58,956 nucleotides of DNA from Candidatus Kryptoniota bacterium (GCA_024641705.1 JAHECO010000021.1:1-58956), one strand, 5' to 3'; numbered from the stretch's first letter, positions 9,166-16,163 are shown. A program made the numbers and translations. Notes: a model not told the origin generated them from the sequence alone.

Positions 9166-9972
9166 CTGAATGTTCTTTTTGTAGGAGATATAGTGGGTAA
9201 TCCCGGAATCGGGATGGTTACCAACTTCCTCAAGAGTTTCGTAGAGAAGCATAAAATAGATTTCGTAATAGCAAACGGCGAGAACGCCGCCGATGGCAAG
9301 GGCATCACGGAGAAGATAGCCCAGAAGTTCTTCGGCGCGGGGATTCATGTCCTCACAAGCGGAAACCACATCTGGGACAAGTTCCAGATTCACGAATACA
9401 TGATGCAGGAGAGGAACCTCCTCCGCCCCCTCAATTTTCCAAAGGGTTCCTACGGCTCGGGTTATGTCATATACGATCTCAGTCAGAAGGGGAAAGCGGC
9501 TGTGGTAAATCTTCAGGGCCGGACTTTCATGTACCCTATCGACGACCCGTTCCGCACGGCAGACTGGGCCATCGAGAAGATCAAGGCCGAGACAAACATC
9601 GTCATAGTCGATATGCATGCCGAAGCGACGGCAGAGAAGGTGGCGATGGGGTGGTACCTGGACGGCAAGGTCAGCGCGGTAATCGGAACTCATTCACACA
9701 TACAGACCTCCGACGAGCGGATTCTCCCTGGCGGCACGGCATACATAACAGACGTCGGCATGACTGGCCCGTACGATTCGGTGATCGGCATGAAGAAGGA
9801 AAACGCGCTGAAGAGGTTTATCTACGCCACGCCTTCCCGGTACGAAGCCGCCGACAGCGATGCGAGATTCGCGGCGGTCGTGGTTTCAGTTGACAAAGAA
9901 AACGGCAAAGCCGTAAGCATGGAGAGAATTTTTTATCCACCATTTGAACAAACTCTAAACACTAAATCCTAA
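9166..9972 (+). CDS. YmdB-family metallophosphoesterase (TIGR00282 type)
   Basis: Calcineurin-like phosphoesterase of the YmdB group, known in Bacillus as a 2',3'-cyclic nucleotide phosphodiesterase with global RNA effects. Metal-binding motifs are in order: 'FVGDIVGNPG' (Asp), 'ANGENAADGKGI', 'TSGNHIWDK', 'VDMHAEATAEK' and 'IGTHSHIQT'. The first canonical start codon in frame, GTG at 9193, would delete the GDIVG motif. The frame is open back to 9145, and CTG at 9166 (giving LNVLFVGDIVG, aligned with the usual M-x-I-LFIGDIVG start) lies 12 nt after AAAGGAAGG, so I place the start there; CTG at 9157 is the alternative. The last codons (QTLNTKS) are encoded by the inverted-repeat arm starting at 9949. 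Confidence 0.85.
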   Translation: MNVLFVGDIVGNPGIGMVTNFLKSFVEKHKIDFVIANGENAADGKGITEKIAQKFFGAGIHVLTSGNHIWDKFQIHEYMMQERNLLRPLNFPKGSYGSGYVIYDLSQKGKAAVVNLQGRTFMYPIDDPFRTADWAIEKIKAETNIVIVDMHAEATAEKVAMGWYLDGKVSAVIGTHSHIQTSDERILPGGTAYITDVGMTGPYDSVIGMKKENALKRFIYATPSRYEAADSDARFAAVVVSVDKENGKAVSMERIFYPPFEQTLNTKS

Positions 9973-10130
9973 ATTCTAAACAAACGCAAAGCTCTAAACT
10001 TGAAATTCAAAACACCGGTCAGGAACAGTTGAGAGGAACTCCGATGCGAATTAACCAGTCATCACAAGTTTTTGGATTTTCGATATTAGAATTTGTTTAG
10101 AATTTAGAGTTTCGAATTTAGGATTTCAAA
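9949..10130. repeat. Hairpin element family A, empty form (A1)
   Basis: The left arm (9949-10013) is a run of units like AAACTCTAAACA, AAATCCTAAATTC; the right arm (about 10066-10130) is the inverted version (TTTGTTTAGAATTTAGAG). A loop of about 50 nt holds no gene. The left arm overlaps the 3' end of the phosphoesterase gene and supplies its last codons; the right arm ends 4 nt before the folD start. Confidence 0.8.
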
Positions 10131-10134
10131 AGAG

Positions 10135-11415
10135 ATGTCAGCCACAATAATCGACGGCAAAGTCGTATCACAGGAAATCAGAGAAGAAGTAAAGAAGCTT
10201 GCTGCAGTGTTGAAAGAGGAGCACGGGATAACGCCCGGCCTCGCTTTCATTCTGGTCGGCAACAATCCCGCCTCCGAGGTCTACGTCAGGAACAAGGCAA
10301 AAGCCTGCGAGGCGCTCGGATTCTATTCGATAACCGAGAAGATGCCTGAAGACGTGTCGCAGCAGAGCGTCATCGACAAAGTCGCTGAGTTCAACGAGGA
10401 CGGGCGCGTACACGGTATACTCGTCCAAATGCCGCTCCCGAAACACATGAACGAGTACGAGGTCATCGAGGCCGTGCACCCGTCAAAGGATGTTGACGCG
10501 CTGCATCCCTTCAATATCGGCATGTACTCGCAGGCCAAGTCCTGGGACGAGATCATGAAGAAGCGCCTCCTCCTTCCGTGTACTCCCTACGGAATGATGA
10601 TACTGCTGGAGAAATACGGCATCGAAGTGAGCGGTAAGAAGGCGGTCGTAGTCGGACGGTCCAACCTCGGCGGCAAGCCGACGGCGGCGCTCCTCCTTTC
10701 CAAGAACGCGACCGTGACGATAGCGCATTCCAGGACGGAGAACCTGCGGTCAGTTTGCCGGGATGCAGACATACTTGTGGCTGTTATCGGTAAGGCGAAT
10801 TTCATAAAGAAAGATTTCATCAAGCCCGGCGCGGCCGTACTTGATGTTGGCATCAACCGCACCGACAGCGGACTCGTCGGTGACGTCGACTTCGAAGCGG
10901 CGAAGGAAGTCGCCGGCTGGATCACCCCCGTTCCGGGCGGAGTCGGGGCAATGACGATCTCCATGTTGATGAAGAACACGTACATGGCCGCCTTGAGAAA
11001 AGCCGAGGGGACAAACTCTAAACACGAAATCCTAAACTCTAAACAAATCCGAAATTTAAAACCCCACAAGGAGACACGATTCGATTTAGAAGAAAGGACT
11101 GAACGCTTCTCAAAGCGAGTCATCCACTTCGTCGATGCCGTTCCCAAAGACATTGCGGACAACGAAATTGTAAAACAGGTAGTGAGATCAGCAGGCTCGA
11201 TCGGCGCAAACTATATCGAGGCGAATGAGGCACTGAGCCGAAAAGATTTCTTAATGAGAGCAAAAATTTCCCGCAAAGAGGCAAAAGAGACCCGGTATTG
11301 GCTGAGGCTCATAAAGTGCCCGCCGTCACAGGAAGACGAGCGCGATGCACTTGTAGAGGAGGCGACTGAGATTATGAAGATTCTCGGAGCAATCGTCACA
11401 AAATCAAGCCAGTAG
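10135..11415 (+). CDS. folD: FolD (methylene-THF dehydrogenase/cyclohydrolase) fused to a four-helix-bundle IVP domain
   Basis: Residues 1 to about 292 are a complete FolD, which interconverts 5,10-methylene-, methenyl- and 10-formyl-tetrahydrofolate. Visible are catalytic Y50/K54 ('YVRNKAKA'), 'VQMPLPKH', 'DVDALHPFN', the NAD(P) motif 'VVGRSNLGGKP' and 'PVPGGVGAMTISML'. FolD normally ends about there. Here the frame runs on through a linker (about 293-314) encoded by repeat arm DNA into a 112-residue domain ('FDLEERTERFSKRVI', 'VRSAGSIGANYIEANEA', 'KISRKEAKETRYWLR') typical of the 23S rRNA intervening-sequence protein/four-helix-bundle family. An SD-like AAGGAG is at 11068-11073 but no ATG, GTG or TTG follows in frame, so the bundle has no start of its own and should be made as a fusion. 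ATG at 10135 is preceded by AAAAGAGATG; family A arms flank the gene on both sides. Confidence 0.9.
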   Translation: MSATIIDGKVVSQEIREEVKKLAAVLKEEHGITPGLAFILVGNNPASEVYVRNKAKACEALGFYSITEKMPEDVSQQSVIDKVAEFNEDGRVHGILVQMPLPKHMNEYEVIEAVHPSKDVDALHPFNIGMYSQAKSWDEIMKKRLLLPCTPYGMMILLEKYGIEVSGKKAVVVGRSNLGGKPTAALLLSKNATVTIAHSRTENLRSVCRDADILVAVIGKANFIKKDFIKPGAAVLDVGINRTDSGLVGDVDFEAAKEVAGWITPVPGGVGAMTISMLMKNTYMAALRKAEGTNSKHEILNSKQIRNLKPHKETRFDLEERTERFSKRVIHFVDAVPKDIADNEIVKQVVRSAGSIGANYIEANEALSRKDFLMRAKISRKEAKETRYWLRLIKCPPSQEDERDALVEEATEIMKILGAIVTKSSQ

Positions 11416-11514
11416 CTGGAGGACTCCCTTTCATTGCAGAGCAGAAGCCCGTTTACGATTTCGAGCTTTGAATTTAGAATTTGTTTAGGATTTAGGGTTT
11501 AGAATTTAGTATTT
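11011..11514. repeat. Hairpin element family A with IVP domain in the loop (A2)
   Basis: The left arm at 11011-11063 (AAACTCTAAACACG, AATCCTAAACTC units) lies inside the folD frame. The inverted right arm at 11458-11514 (TTTAGAATTTGTTTAGGATT) ends 2 nt before the ECF sigma gene. Between them lies the IVP coding sequence. The arms are the same family as A1, A3 and A4, so the element looks like a hairpin carrying a gene in its loop. Confidence 0.75.
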
Positions 11515-11516
11515 CC

Positions 11517-12086
11517 TTGGAAGACGACACAAAGCTAATAGAAGCCGCCAAATCTGGCGACAAGAAAGCCTTCGGCAGGCTGGTCAAGAAGTACGAGCAG
11601 CTTGTCTACTCCTTTTCCTTCAAGATCTGCCGCGACAAACAGAAGGCCGATGAGGTCCTCCAGGAGACATTCATCAACGCTTACCGCGGACTCAAGTCTT
11701 TCTCCGGCAATTCAAAATTTTCGACCTGGCTTTACCGCATCGTGACGAACAACTGTCTCATGATGCACCGGAAGAAGTCGCATGAGCCGGTCGTCTCGCT
11801 GGAGGAAACGGACCTTTTCAAGGGTACGGAGGAGCTGCAGGTCGCGCACTGGGGTGAAACCCCGCATGATGCCGTCCTCAATAAGGAACTGAAGGAGGTT
11901 CTCGATGCCGCAATCCAGAAACTTCCGCTCGAATATCGCATCGTATTTGTGATGCGCGACGTCGAAGGGCTATCGACCGAAGAAGTGGGAAAATCGCTGA
12001 AATTATCGGTTCCGGCGGTAAAATCCCGTCTACACCGCGCCCGGCTGTTTTTAAGAAACGAACTGAACGAGTATTTTACGAAGTGA
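11517..12086 (+). CDS. ECF-type RNA polymerase sigma factor
   Basis: A 189-residue sigma-70 family factor of the extracytoplasmic-function class. Region 2 is visible as 'FGRLVKKYEQLVYSFSFKI...KADEVLQETFINAYRGLKSFSG..KFSTWLYRIVTNN' (about 18-82), and region 4 as 'LPLEYRIVFVMRDVEGLSTEEVGKSL..SVPAVKSRLHRARLFLR' (about 140-182). The start is TTG at 11517, only 2 nt after the right arm of a family A repeat, and no Shine-Dalgarno sequence is visible, as if the repeat had replaced the leader. It overlaps the putative anti-sigma gene by 4 bp (GTGA). Confidence 0.9.
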   Translation: MEDDTKLIEAAKSGDKKAFGRLVKKYEQLVYSFSFKICRDKQKADEVLQETFINAYRGLKSFSGNSKFSTWLYRIVTNNCLMMHRKKSHEPVVSLEETDLFKGTEELQVAHWGETPHDAVLNKELKEVLDAAIQKLPLEYRIVFVMRDVEGLSTEEVGKSLKLSVPAVKSRLHRARLFLRNELNEYFTK

Positions 12087-12349
12087 AGCTAGTCGACCAC
12101 AAGAAATATCTCCTTGAGATCTGCGAGAAGGTGGACCAGGACCTGACTTCGCCGACCTGCAAGAAACTCAGGGAACACCTCTCGCAATGCCCCGACTGTG
12201 CCGCGTACTACGATTCGCTGAAGAAGACGATTGTGCTCTATAGAGATTACGATGTCGAGATGAAGGGTTCGCGGGTGAAAGAGATCCTGGCACAACTGGA
12301 CCTCGATGAACCGCTGCGGATCACGCTTCCGAAGAAACGCTCGCGCTGA
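12083..12349 (+). CDS. Putative zinc-finger anti-sigma factor
   Basis: An 88-residue protein starting at GTG 12083, overlapping the stop of the ECF sigma gene (GTGA), so translationally coupled. It contains 'HLSQCPDCAAYYDSL', the H-x3-C-x2-C pattern of zinc-binding anti-sigma domains (ZAS). No membrane segment is seen, so it would be a soluble anti-sigma. Function is inferred from the motif and the coupling to the sigma gene. Confidence 0.75.
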   Translation: MKLVDHKKYLLEICEKVDQDLTSPTCKKLREHLSQCPDCAAYYDSLKKTIVLYRDYDVEMKGSRVKEILAQLDLDEPLRITLPKKRSR

Positions 12350-12421
12350 ATCCTCCTCCTCCCGGCTGCATCATACAGCTTGAAAATAGAATTATACCAA
12401 CAACTAATCCGGGATGACGCC

Positions 12422-12622
12422 ATGAAGAAAAACATCGGAACTGCAGACAAGTGGATTCGAATAGTCGTCGGTCTCTTTCTCATTAGCCTCGCCTTCTGGG
12501 GCCCGAAGACGGCCTGGGGCTGGATCGGACTCGTACCGCTCGTGACGGCGCTTATTAACTTCTGCCCGATTTGGGCAGCGCTCAAGATCTCCACGCGCAA
12601 GGAAGAACAGAAGCAGGCGTAA
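12422..12622 (+). CDS. DUF2892 (YgaP-like) small membrane protein
   Basis: A 66-residue protein (MKKNIGTADKWIRIVVG...) with two predicted membrane segments and the 'NFCPIWAALKIST' end that corresponds to the 'CPxYxxxGxST' motif of the YgaP/DUF2892 membrane family. I start it at ATG 12422; the open frame extends 14 codons upstream but the family starts at 'MKKNIG'. Role unknown; such domains often accompany rhodanese or thioredoxin-like proteins, and a glutaredoxin-like gene lies 338 bp downstream. Confidence 0.75.
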   Translation: MKKNIGTADKWIRIVVGLFLISLAFWGPKTAWGWIGLVPLVTALINFCPIWAALKISTRKEEQKQA

Positions 12623-12654
12623 GAAGAGCGTACCTGTCGAAGAATCCGACGGGT

Positions 12655-12900
12655 AAAATCCTAAACTCGAAGCGCTAAACTCTAAACAAACTCAAAATCC
12701 GAAAGAATAAAACTCGGAACCCATTGAGGCTAGGCTTCTTTTGAGTTTTGAGGTTTTGTCATTAGAGTTTGTCCCGTCAAAATTATTTATATGTCGGGAT
12801 GCCGCTGCCGCTTACGGCATGCCGTCTCATAGGAGACCTTTATTTCTGGACGGCAAAGGCGGCATTTAGGATTTAGAGTTTCGTGCTTAGAGTTTTGGTT
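12655..12900. repeat. Hairpin element family A, empty form with nested insertion (A3)
   Basis: The left arm (12655-12716) has the units AAACTCTAAACA and AAAATCC. The inverted right arm is split: 12737-12771 (GAGTTTTGAGGTTTTG) and 12862-12900 (ATTTAGGATTTAGAGTTTC). The intervening 12773-12861 carries its own inverted ends (GCCGTC near 12820, GACGGC near 12850) and looks like a second repeat that inserted into the arm. This accounts for most of the 337-bp gap 12623-12959, which has no gene. Confidence 0.7.
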
Positions 12901-12959
12901 CAGCCACACCCTAACGCGGCTCGGTATCAGAGGCTTTACAAAGCAGATCGGAGAGAGAT

Positions 12960-13625
12960 ATGTTTTTAGATCAGCAGGCACAGAATGAAATTAAGACACG
13001 GTTCGCCAACCTGGTCAACCCCGTCAGAATAATCAACTTCACGCAGTCGCTGGAATGCCAGTATTGCAAGGAGACCCGCCAGATACTTGAGGAGCTTGCC
13101 GCCCTGTCGGACAAACTCAAGCTCGAAGTTTACAACTTCATCAGCGACAAGGAGATGGTGGAGAAGTACAACATCGACAAGATCCCTGCGACCGTCATCG
13201 CATCCGAAGACACCGATTACGGCATACGGTATTACGGTATACCTTCAGGTTACGAATTCGCATCTTTGCTCGAGAGCATCGAGATGGTGTCGACTCAGAA
13301 GCACGGACTGAGCGACGAGGTCGCGGAGAAGGTAAAGATGATCAGCGAGCCGGTCCATATCCAGGTTTTCGTGACCCCGACCTGCCCCTATTGCCCGCGC
13401 GCTGTCTACACCGGACACCAGTTTGCCTTCCTCAACAAGAACATCAAGGCCGACATGGTCGAGGCGACGGAGTTTCCGCACCTCTCGATGAAGTACAATG
13501 TCCGCGGAGTGCCGAGGGTCGTAATAAACGAGACACATCATTTCGAGGGAGCACTGCCGGAAGACGCATACGCCGACGAAGTCCTTAAGGCGCTCAGCGA
13601 AAAACAGGGGAATCTGGTAAGCTGA
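12960..13625 (+). CDS. Protein disulfide oxidoreductase with two glutaredoxin-like domains (PDO type)
   Basis: A 221-residue protein with two thioredoxin-fold units, each with an active site: CQYC at 33-36 and CPYC at 142-145, with cis-Pro motifs 'DKIPATVI' and 'RGVPRVVI'. This is the layout of the archaeal/thermophile PDO family and of AhpF-like N-terminal domains. It should carry out cytoplasmic thiol-disulfide exchange, probably taking electrons from a thioredoxin reductase that is not in the window. ATG at 12960 follows GGAGAGA. Confidence 0.85.
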   Translation: MFLDQQAQNEIKTRFANLVNPVRIINFTQSLECQYCKETRQILEELAALSDKLKLEVYNFISDKEMVEKYNIDKIPATVIASEDTDYGIRYYGIPSGYEFASLLESIEMVSTQKHGLSDEVAEKVKMISEPVHIQVFVTPTCPYCPRAVYTGHQFAFLNKNIKADMVEATEFPHLSMKYNVRGVPRVVINETHHFEGALPEDAYADEVLKALSEKQGNLVS

Positions 13626-13664
13626 ATCGGAAACCGGAGACGGGAGGCCGGAGACCGGAAAAGG
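13626..13664. repeat. Low-complexity GC-rich array (single arm)
   Basis: Short repeats of the type CGGAAACCGGAGACGGGAGG follow the oxidoreductase stop directly. A similar array in the opposite sense (CTCCGTTCTCCGTGTTCCG) is near 16108-16130, too far to be the matching arm of the same hairpin. It looks like a solo or degraded member of the intergenic repeat families. Confidence 0.45.
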
Positions 13665-13693
13665 GGAAGCGCACATCCACCGTTATTTGTGTG

Positions 13694-13921
13694 TCAGTAA
13701 AGCTTCCCGTCTTTCTCGGCAGTTCTTATAATTTCCTTGTTCGTGGTAAGTAGGTAGAGTACATCGGAGAAGATGTAGAAATCCCCGTCATTTGAGAAAA
13801 CACAACACTTATTCTGCAGAGCCCTCATGACTGTTTCATACAGCAAATGGTCACCAAAGTCAGCGGAAGCACCTTGAAAGGTTGAGACGGTTTCCCTTAC
13901 GCGGGGAAAGTTGTCATACAA
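13694..13921 (-). pseudogene. C-terminal remnant of a PIN-domain-like protein
   Basis: A 75-codon frame with only a TTG start at 13921, overlapping the STAS-like gene by 8 bp. 'FGDHLLYETVMRALQNKCCVFSNDGDFY' followed by 'VLYLLTTNKEII' resembles the C-terminal half of PIN nucleases (acidic residues around 'ND.DF'), but the N-terminal strand with the first catalytic Asp is missing. PIN-like proteins are found downstream of STAS-like DUF4325 genes elsewhere (from memory). I read it as a deletion remnant; it could also be a genuine very short protein. Confidence 0.45.
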
Positions 13922-14276
13922 TGGGTATTCGAGAGGCGAAGTATTCCCGCAAATTTTTAACGCCCTGATTTATGAGCTTGCGCCTGAATTGTGCATTGTC
14001 AATTGCAAGGGCAAGATCATCCAAATCGTCTTCACTTAGATTGGTGATTTCCACCTTCTCAGCAAACTCCCTGGCACTCAGGTCAAGGTCGATGCAAAGC
14101 TGCCCGAAAGCTTTGTTCAGGAACGCGCTTGAGAGAAACTCATATCCCGAGAACTCGACTTTCACGTTACCGAAACGTTCTATGCCCGCCTTGATCTTCC
14201 TGCAGAGCTCTTCTCCCTTTTCGTGCGCGATTAGGACAGGATTATCGAGCAACTTAGTAACTTTTATCGTGTTCAT
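13914..14276 (-). CDS. STAS-like domain protein (DUF4325)
   Basis: A 120-residue protein with the DUF4325 pattern: 'AHEKGEELCRKI', then 'VKVEFSGYEFLSSAFLNKAFGQL' where the strand-turn-helix resembles STAS anti-sigma antagonists, then 'ITNLSEDDLDDLALAIDNA'. ATG at 14276 has a good AGGAGAAG. DUF4325 genes are usually accessory, paired with ATPases, PIN proteins or phage genes; here the partner is the truncated PIN-like frame. Biochemical role unknown. Confidence 0.75.
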   Translation of the reverse strand: MNTIKVTKLLDNPVLIAHEKGEELCRKIKAGIERFGNVKVEFSGYEFLSSAFLNKAFGQLCIDLDLSAREFAEKVEITNLSEDDLDDLALAIDNAQFRRKLINQGVKNLREYFASRIPIV

Positions 14277-14454
14277 ATATCTTCTCCTGCCATCTTATAA
14301 TGACGCACCTTCGCGTTTAATAGCCCATCAAGAATTTGTTCTTCCCATCGCTGGGCCGCGCGAGTGTTTGTTGGTGCGACGCAGAGTGACCCGCACTCGC
14401 GAGAAGAAACGAGGCAGAACAGAATGACGGCGAGAATAAGAAAGGATATGACTG

Positions 14455-14685
14455 TTACCTGGTCGTCAACTCACGTGCATGGGTGATCTCACGCTTGCTG
14501 ACCGGGCGCACCTGTGTGGCTTCCACTGTCACCACGGCGGCTGTGTCACCTCCCAGCGTGGTGAACTCGACTTCGTAAGCGAGACCGTCGTGGTAAAGGT
14601 GAACTACAGTCCCCACATCGCCGGCTTCCAGTCCCTCGTTTGGGATGGCCGCCTTCAACACCACTCGTTCGTGTTCCTTAATCAT
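14455..14685 (-). CDS. DUF4926 protein (possible immunity/antitoxin partner)
   Basis: A 76-residue protein beginning MIKEHERVVLKAAIPNEG, with the short beta-rich (KOW/SH3-like) DUF4926 pattern 'GDVGTVVHLYHDGLAYEVEF'. It follows the DUF6883 gene by 9 bp. DUF4926 and DUF6883 genes are recurrent neighbours, and a toxin-antitoxin-like relation is plausible but is inference. Confidence 0.75.
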   Translation of the reverse strand: MIKEHERVVLKAAIPNEGLEAGDVGTVVHLYHDGLAYEVEFTTLGGDTAAVVTVEATQVRPVSKREITHARELTTR

Positions 14686-14694
14686 ACCGTGCTC

Positions 14695-15033
14695 TCACTC
14701 TTCATGTGGATATACCGTCACCAGACGCGGAGCATCCTGGTCACGGTCAACAATCCAAATCGTGCGTACCTTCGCCTTCTTGCCGTTAGGCGAATCGATG
14801 TAGCCGTCTATAATATACTTGACACCGTGGGTGCATTCCACACTTTTGGTGACCTCCCCCGTTTCAGTCAAATGACGCAAAGCAGAGGCGAGTACTTGCC
14901 AATTTCCTGGACTGAAGCCGAGGGATTGAAAAAACGCAGACTTACCGCCGTTGTCGGGGTGCGCGGGGTTTAGGAGGTAACCCACAATTTTCTCACGCTC
15001 GATGACCGTCTTTTCGAGACCGGGCAGTTTCAC
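14695..15033 (-). CDS. DUF6883 protein (possible toxin-like partner)
   Basis: A 112-residue protein with 'YLLNPAHPDNGGKSAFFQSLGF', 'NWQVLASALRHL' and a C-terminal 'KVRTIWIVDRDQDAPRLVTVYP', the DUF6883 pattern, whose end recalls small RNase-like toxin folds. It starts at GTG 15033, overlapping the stop of the 44-codon gene upstream (GTGA), and is 9 bp ahead of DUF4926. Function not known. Confidence 0.75.
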   Translation of the reverse strand: MKLPGLEKTVIEREKIVGYLLNPAHPDNGGKSAFFQSLGFSPGNWQVLASALRHLTETGEVTKSVECTHGVKYIIDGYIDSPNGKKAKVRTIWIVDRDQDAPRLVTVYPHEE

Positions 15034-15164
15034 TTCTTTTCACCTTCCACAATCTTTATCTCCTCCTCCGTCAAGCCATAAAGCTGGTACACCAGTTCAT
15101 CAATCTTCTTGTCTGTCGCGGCGACCTGGCGCTCAATCGGCTCCCGCTCGTTTTGCTTGCTCAT
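15030..15164 (-). CDS. 44-residue restriction/methylase C-terminal fragment
   Basis: A short frame starting ATG 15164 (MSKQNEREPIERQVAATDKK) and ending 'VYQLYGLTEEEIKIVEGEKK'. The 'IERQ.AATDK.IDELVY.LYGLTEEEI.IVEG' string is the usual last helix of Eco57I/TaqI-like restriction-modification proteins and N6-adenine methylases. Here it stands alone, with ATG, and its stop overlaps the GTG of DUF6883 (GTGA), so it is the first gene of a three-gene string. It may be a scrap left by a deleted restriction system, or a retained small leader gene. Confidence 0.6.
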   Translation of the reverse strand: MSKQNEREPIERQVAATDKKIDELVYQLYGLTEEEIKIVEGEKK

Positions 15165-15412
15165 GTGTTATGGTTGCTTTCCGCTTCGGTTGTTCAATAA
15201 GAAATCCGCAAATCCCAATTCCCACCTCATGACGAGCCTCTTTTCTCTGGCGGCTAAAGAACCATATCGAACGCTGAAGAATTCATGAGCCCTTCTGTGT
15301 GCAGCCCGTTTTCAATTTGTGATTGATTTTAGCAAAGGGGGAGGAGATTTTCAAACTGTGGGAGGTCTCTTCCTATCGCCATCCGTTCAAAACGGACGGC
15401 TCAATCTCCCGC

Positions 15413-15438
15413 AAAACCCCGGTCTGCGGGGTTTTCCG
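15413..15438 (+). terminator. Intrinsic terminator (possibly bidirectional)
   Basis: AAAACCCCG (15413-15421) and CGGGGTTTT (15427-15435) form a perfect 9-bp stem with a 5-nt loop, A-rich on one side and T-rich on the other. With no gene just upstream on the plus strand, it may be a remnant or insulate the accessory patch. Confidence 0.6.
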
Positions 15439-15715
15439 TTTTCTCGGCGGCGTCCATTCCTGACCCGACGACAGGCAGGTTCTAATGAATGCCGATGTGG
15501 AAAGGCTGACTAGAAAGTCTCTGTGACTCGGTGGCTCAATTCAAACATAGAGAAGAGAATTCTTTTGGGACGGCCACCCCGCTTGTTCTATGCCATCCCG
15601 ACAAAATCGCATTCTGTCGGAGCACCGACCCATCGGTGCTTTGCATTCAACTGCCATTTCTCCGTCTCAAAAGAGTCCGCTCATTCTTCCAACGAGTCCG
15701 CGCCCACTTCAATAC

Positions 15716-15965
15716 CATTTCTGGCACTACCGACCTCATTTCTCCGTGTTCGAACTCCCCCGCGGCGATTTCCAACTCCATCTCTCCGAATCCAGGTCCA
15801 TTTCTTGAACTTCAATCTTCATTTCTCCCGCTTCGAATTACATTTCCGTAATTTCAATCCTCATTTCTCTCCATTCAAATCTCTCCGCGACACTTTCAAG
15901 TCTCAATTCTCCGGCTGCAACCACATTTCTTCCGCCGCGATTACCATTCCTGGCACACGGACCGC
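15716..15965. repeat. Degenerate 21-bp tandem repeat
   Basis: The motif CATTTCT or a close variant starts at 15716, 15737, 15779, 15799, 15820, 15841, 15862, 15904, 15924 and 15945, that is at steps of 20-21 or 42 bp. This gives about 11-12 units. Read on the plus strand they give heptads such as HFLNFNL, HFSRFEL, HFRNFNP; read on the minus strand they give REMRIEI, GEMKIEV, QEMDLDS heptads broken by a stop codon. Either a non-coding satellite or the remains of a heptad-repeat protein. Confidence 0.7.
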
Positions 15966-16163
15966 GTTTGTCCCGCCGCAATGTCTGTCTCGTTTCAAAC
16001 TAGCGCCGCCGGACCTGACGTGACGCTGTCCGCGAGAGCTCACACTCCTCCGGGATTATGCCGAACCCCTCCGCGCCGAATACGGAGTCACCCCCCTCTC
16101 CGTTCTCCGTGTTCCGTTCTTCCGTCTTTCTCTTGTTAGGATTATACCCCGCAGCGCAAGCGC

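Larger units (their letters stand above)
15165..16163. other. 1-kb gene-free stretch with terminator and 21-bp repeat
   Basis: Apart from the terminator at 15413-15438 and the 21-bp array at 15716-15965 I see no supported gene. The 166-codon open frame over 15523-16023 is produced by the repeat and has no protein-family character. From about 16066 to 16130 there is a CTCCGT-rich low-complexity array. Confidence 0.5.

Noticed and set aside
11061-11090. Separate start for the IVP domain after AAGGAG
   Set aside because: No ATG, GTG or TTG follows in the IVP frame; an ATT at the right distance is in another frame.
11470-11514. Telomere-like TTTAGGGTTTAG sequence
   Set aside because: It is one variant unit of the family A arms; bacterial context and variable unit sequence exclude telomeres.
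15716-15965. CRISPR array
   Set aside because: Units are 21 bp, degenerate, without constant repeats and variable spacers, and no cas gene is nearby.
15523-16023. 166-codon plus-strand ORF over the 21-bp repeat
   Set aside because: Open only because of the repeat; no ribosome binding site, no homologous domain, and the flanks have no protein character.
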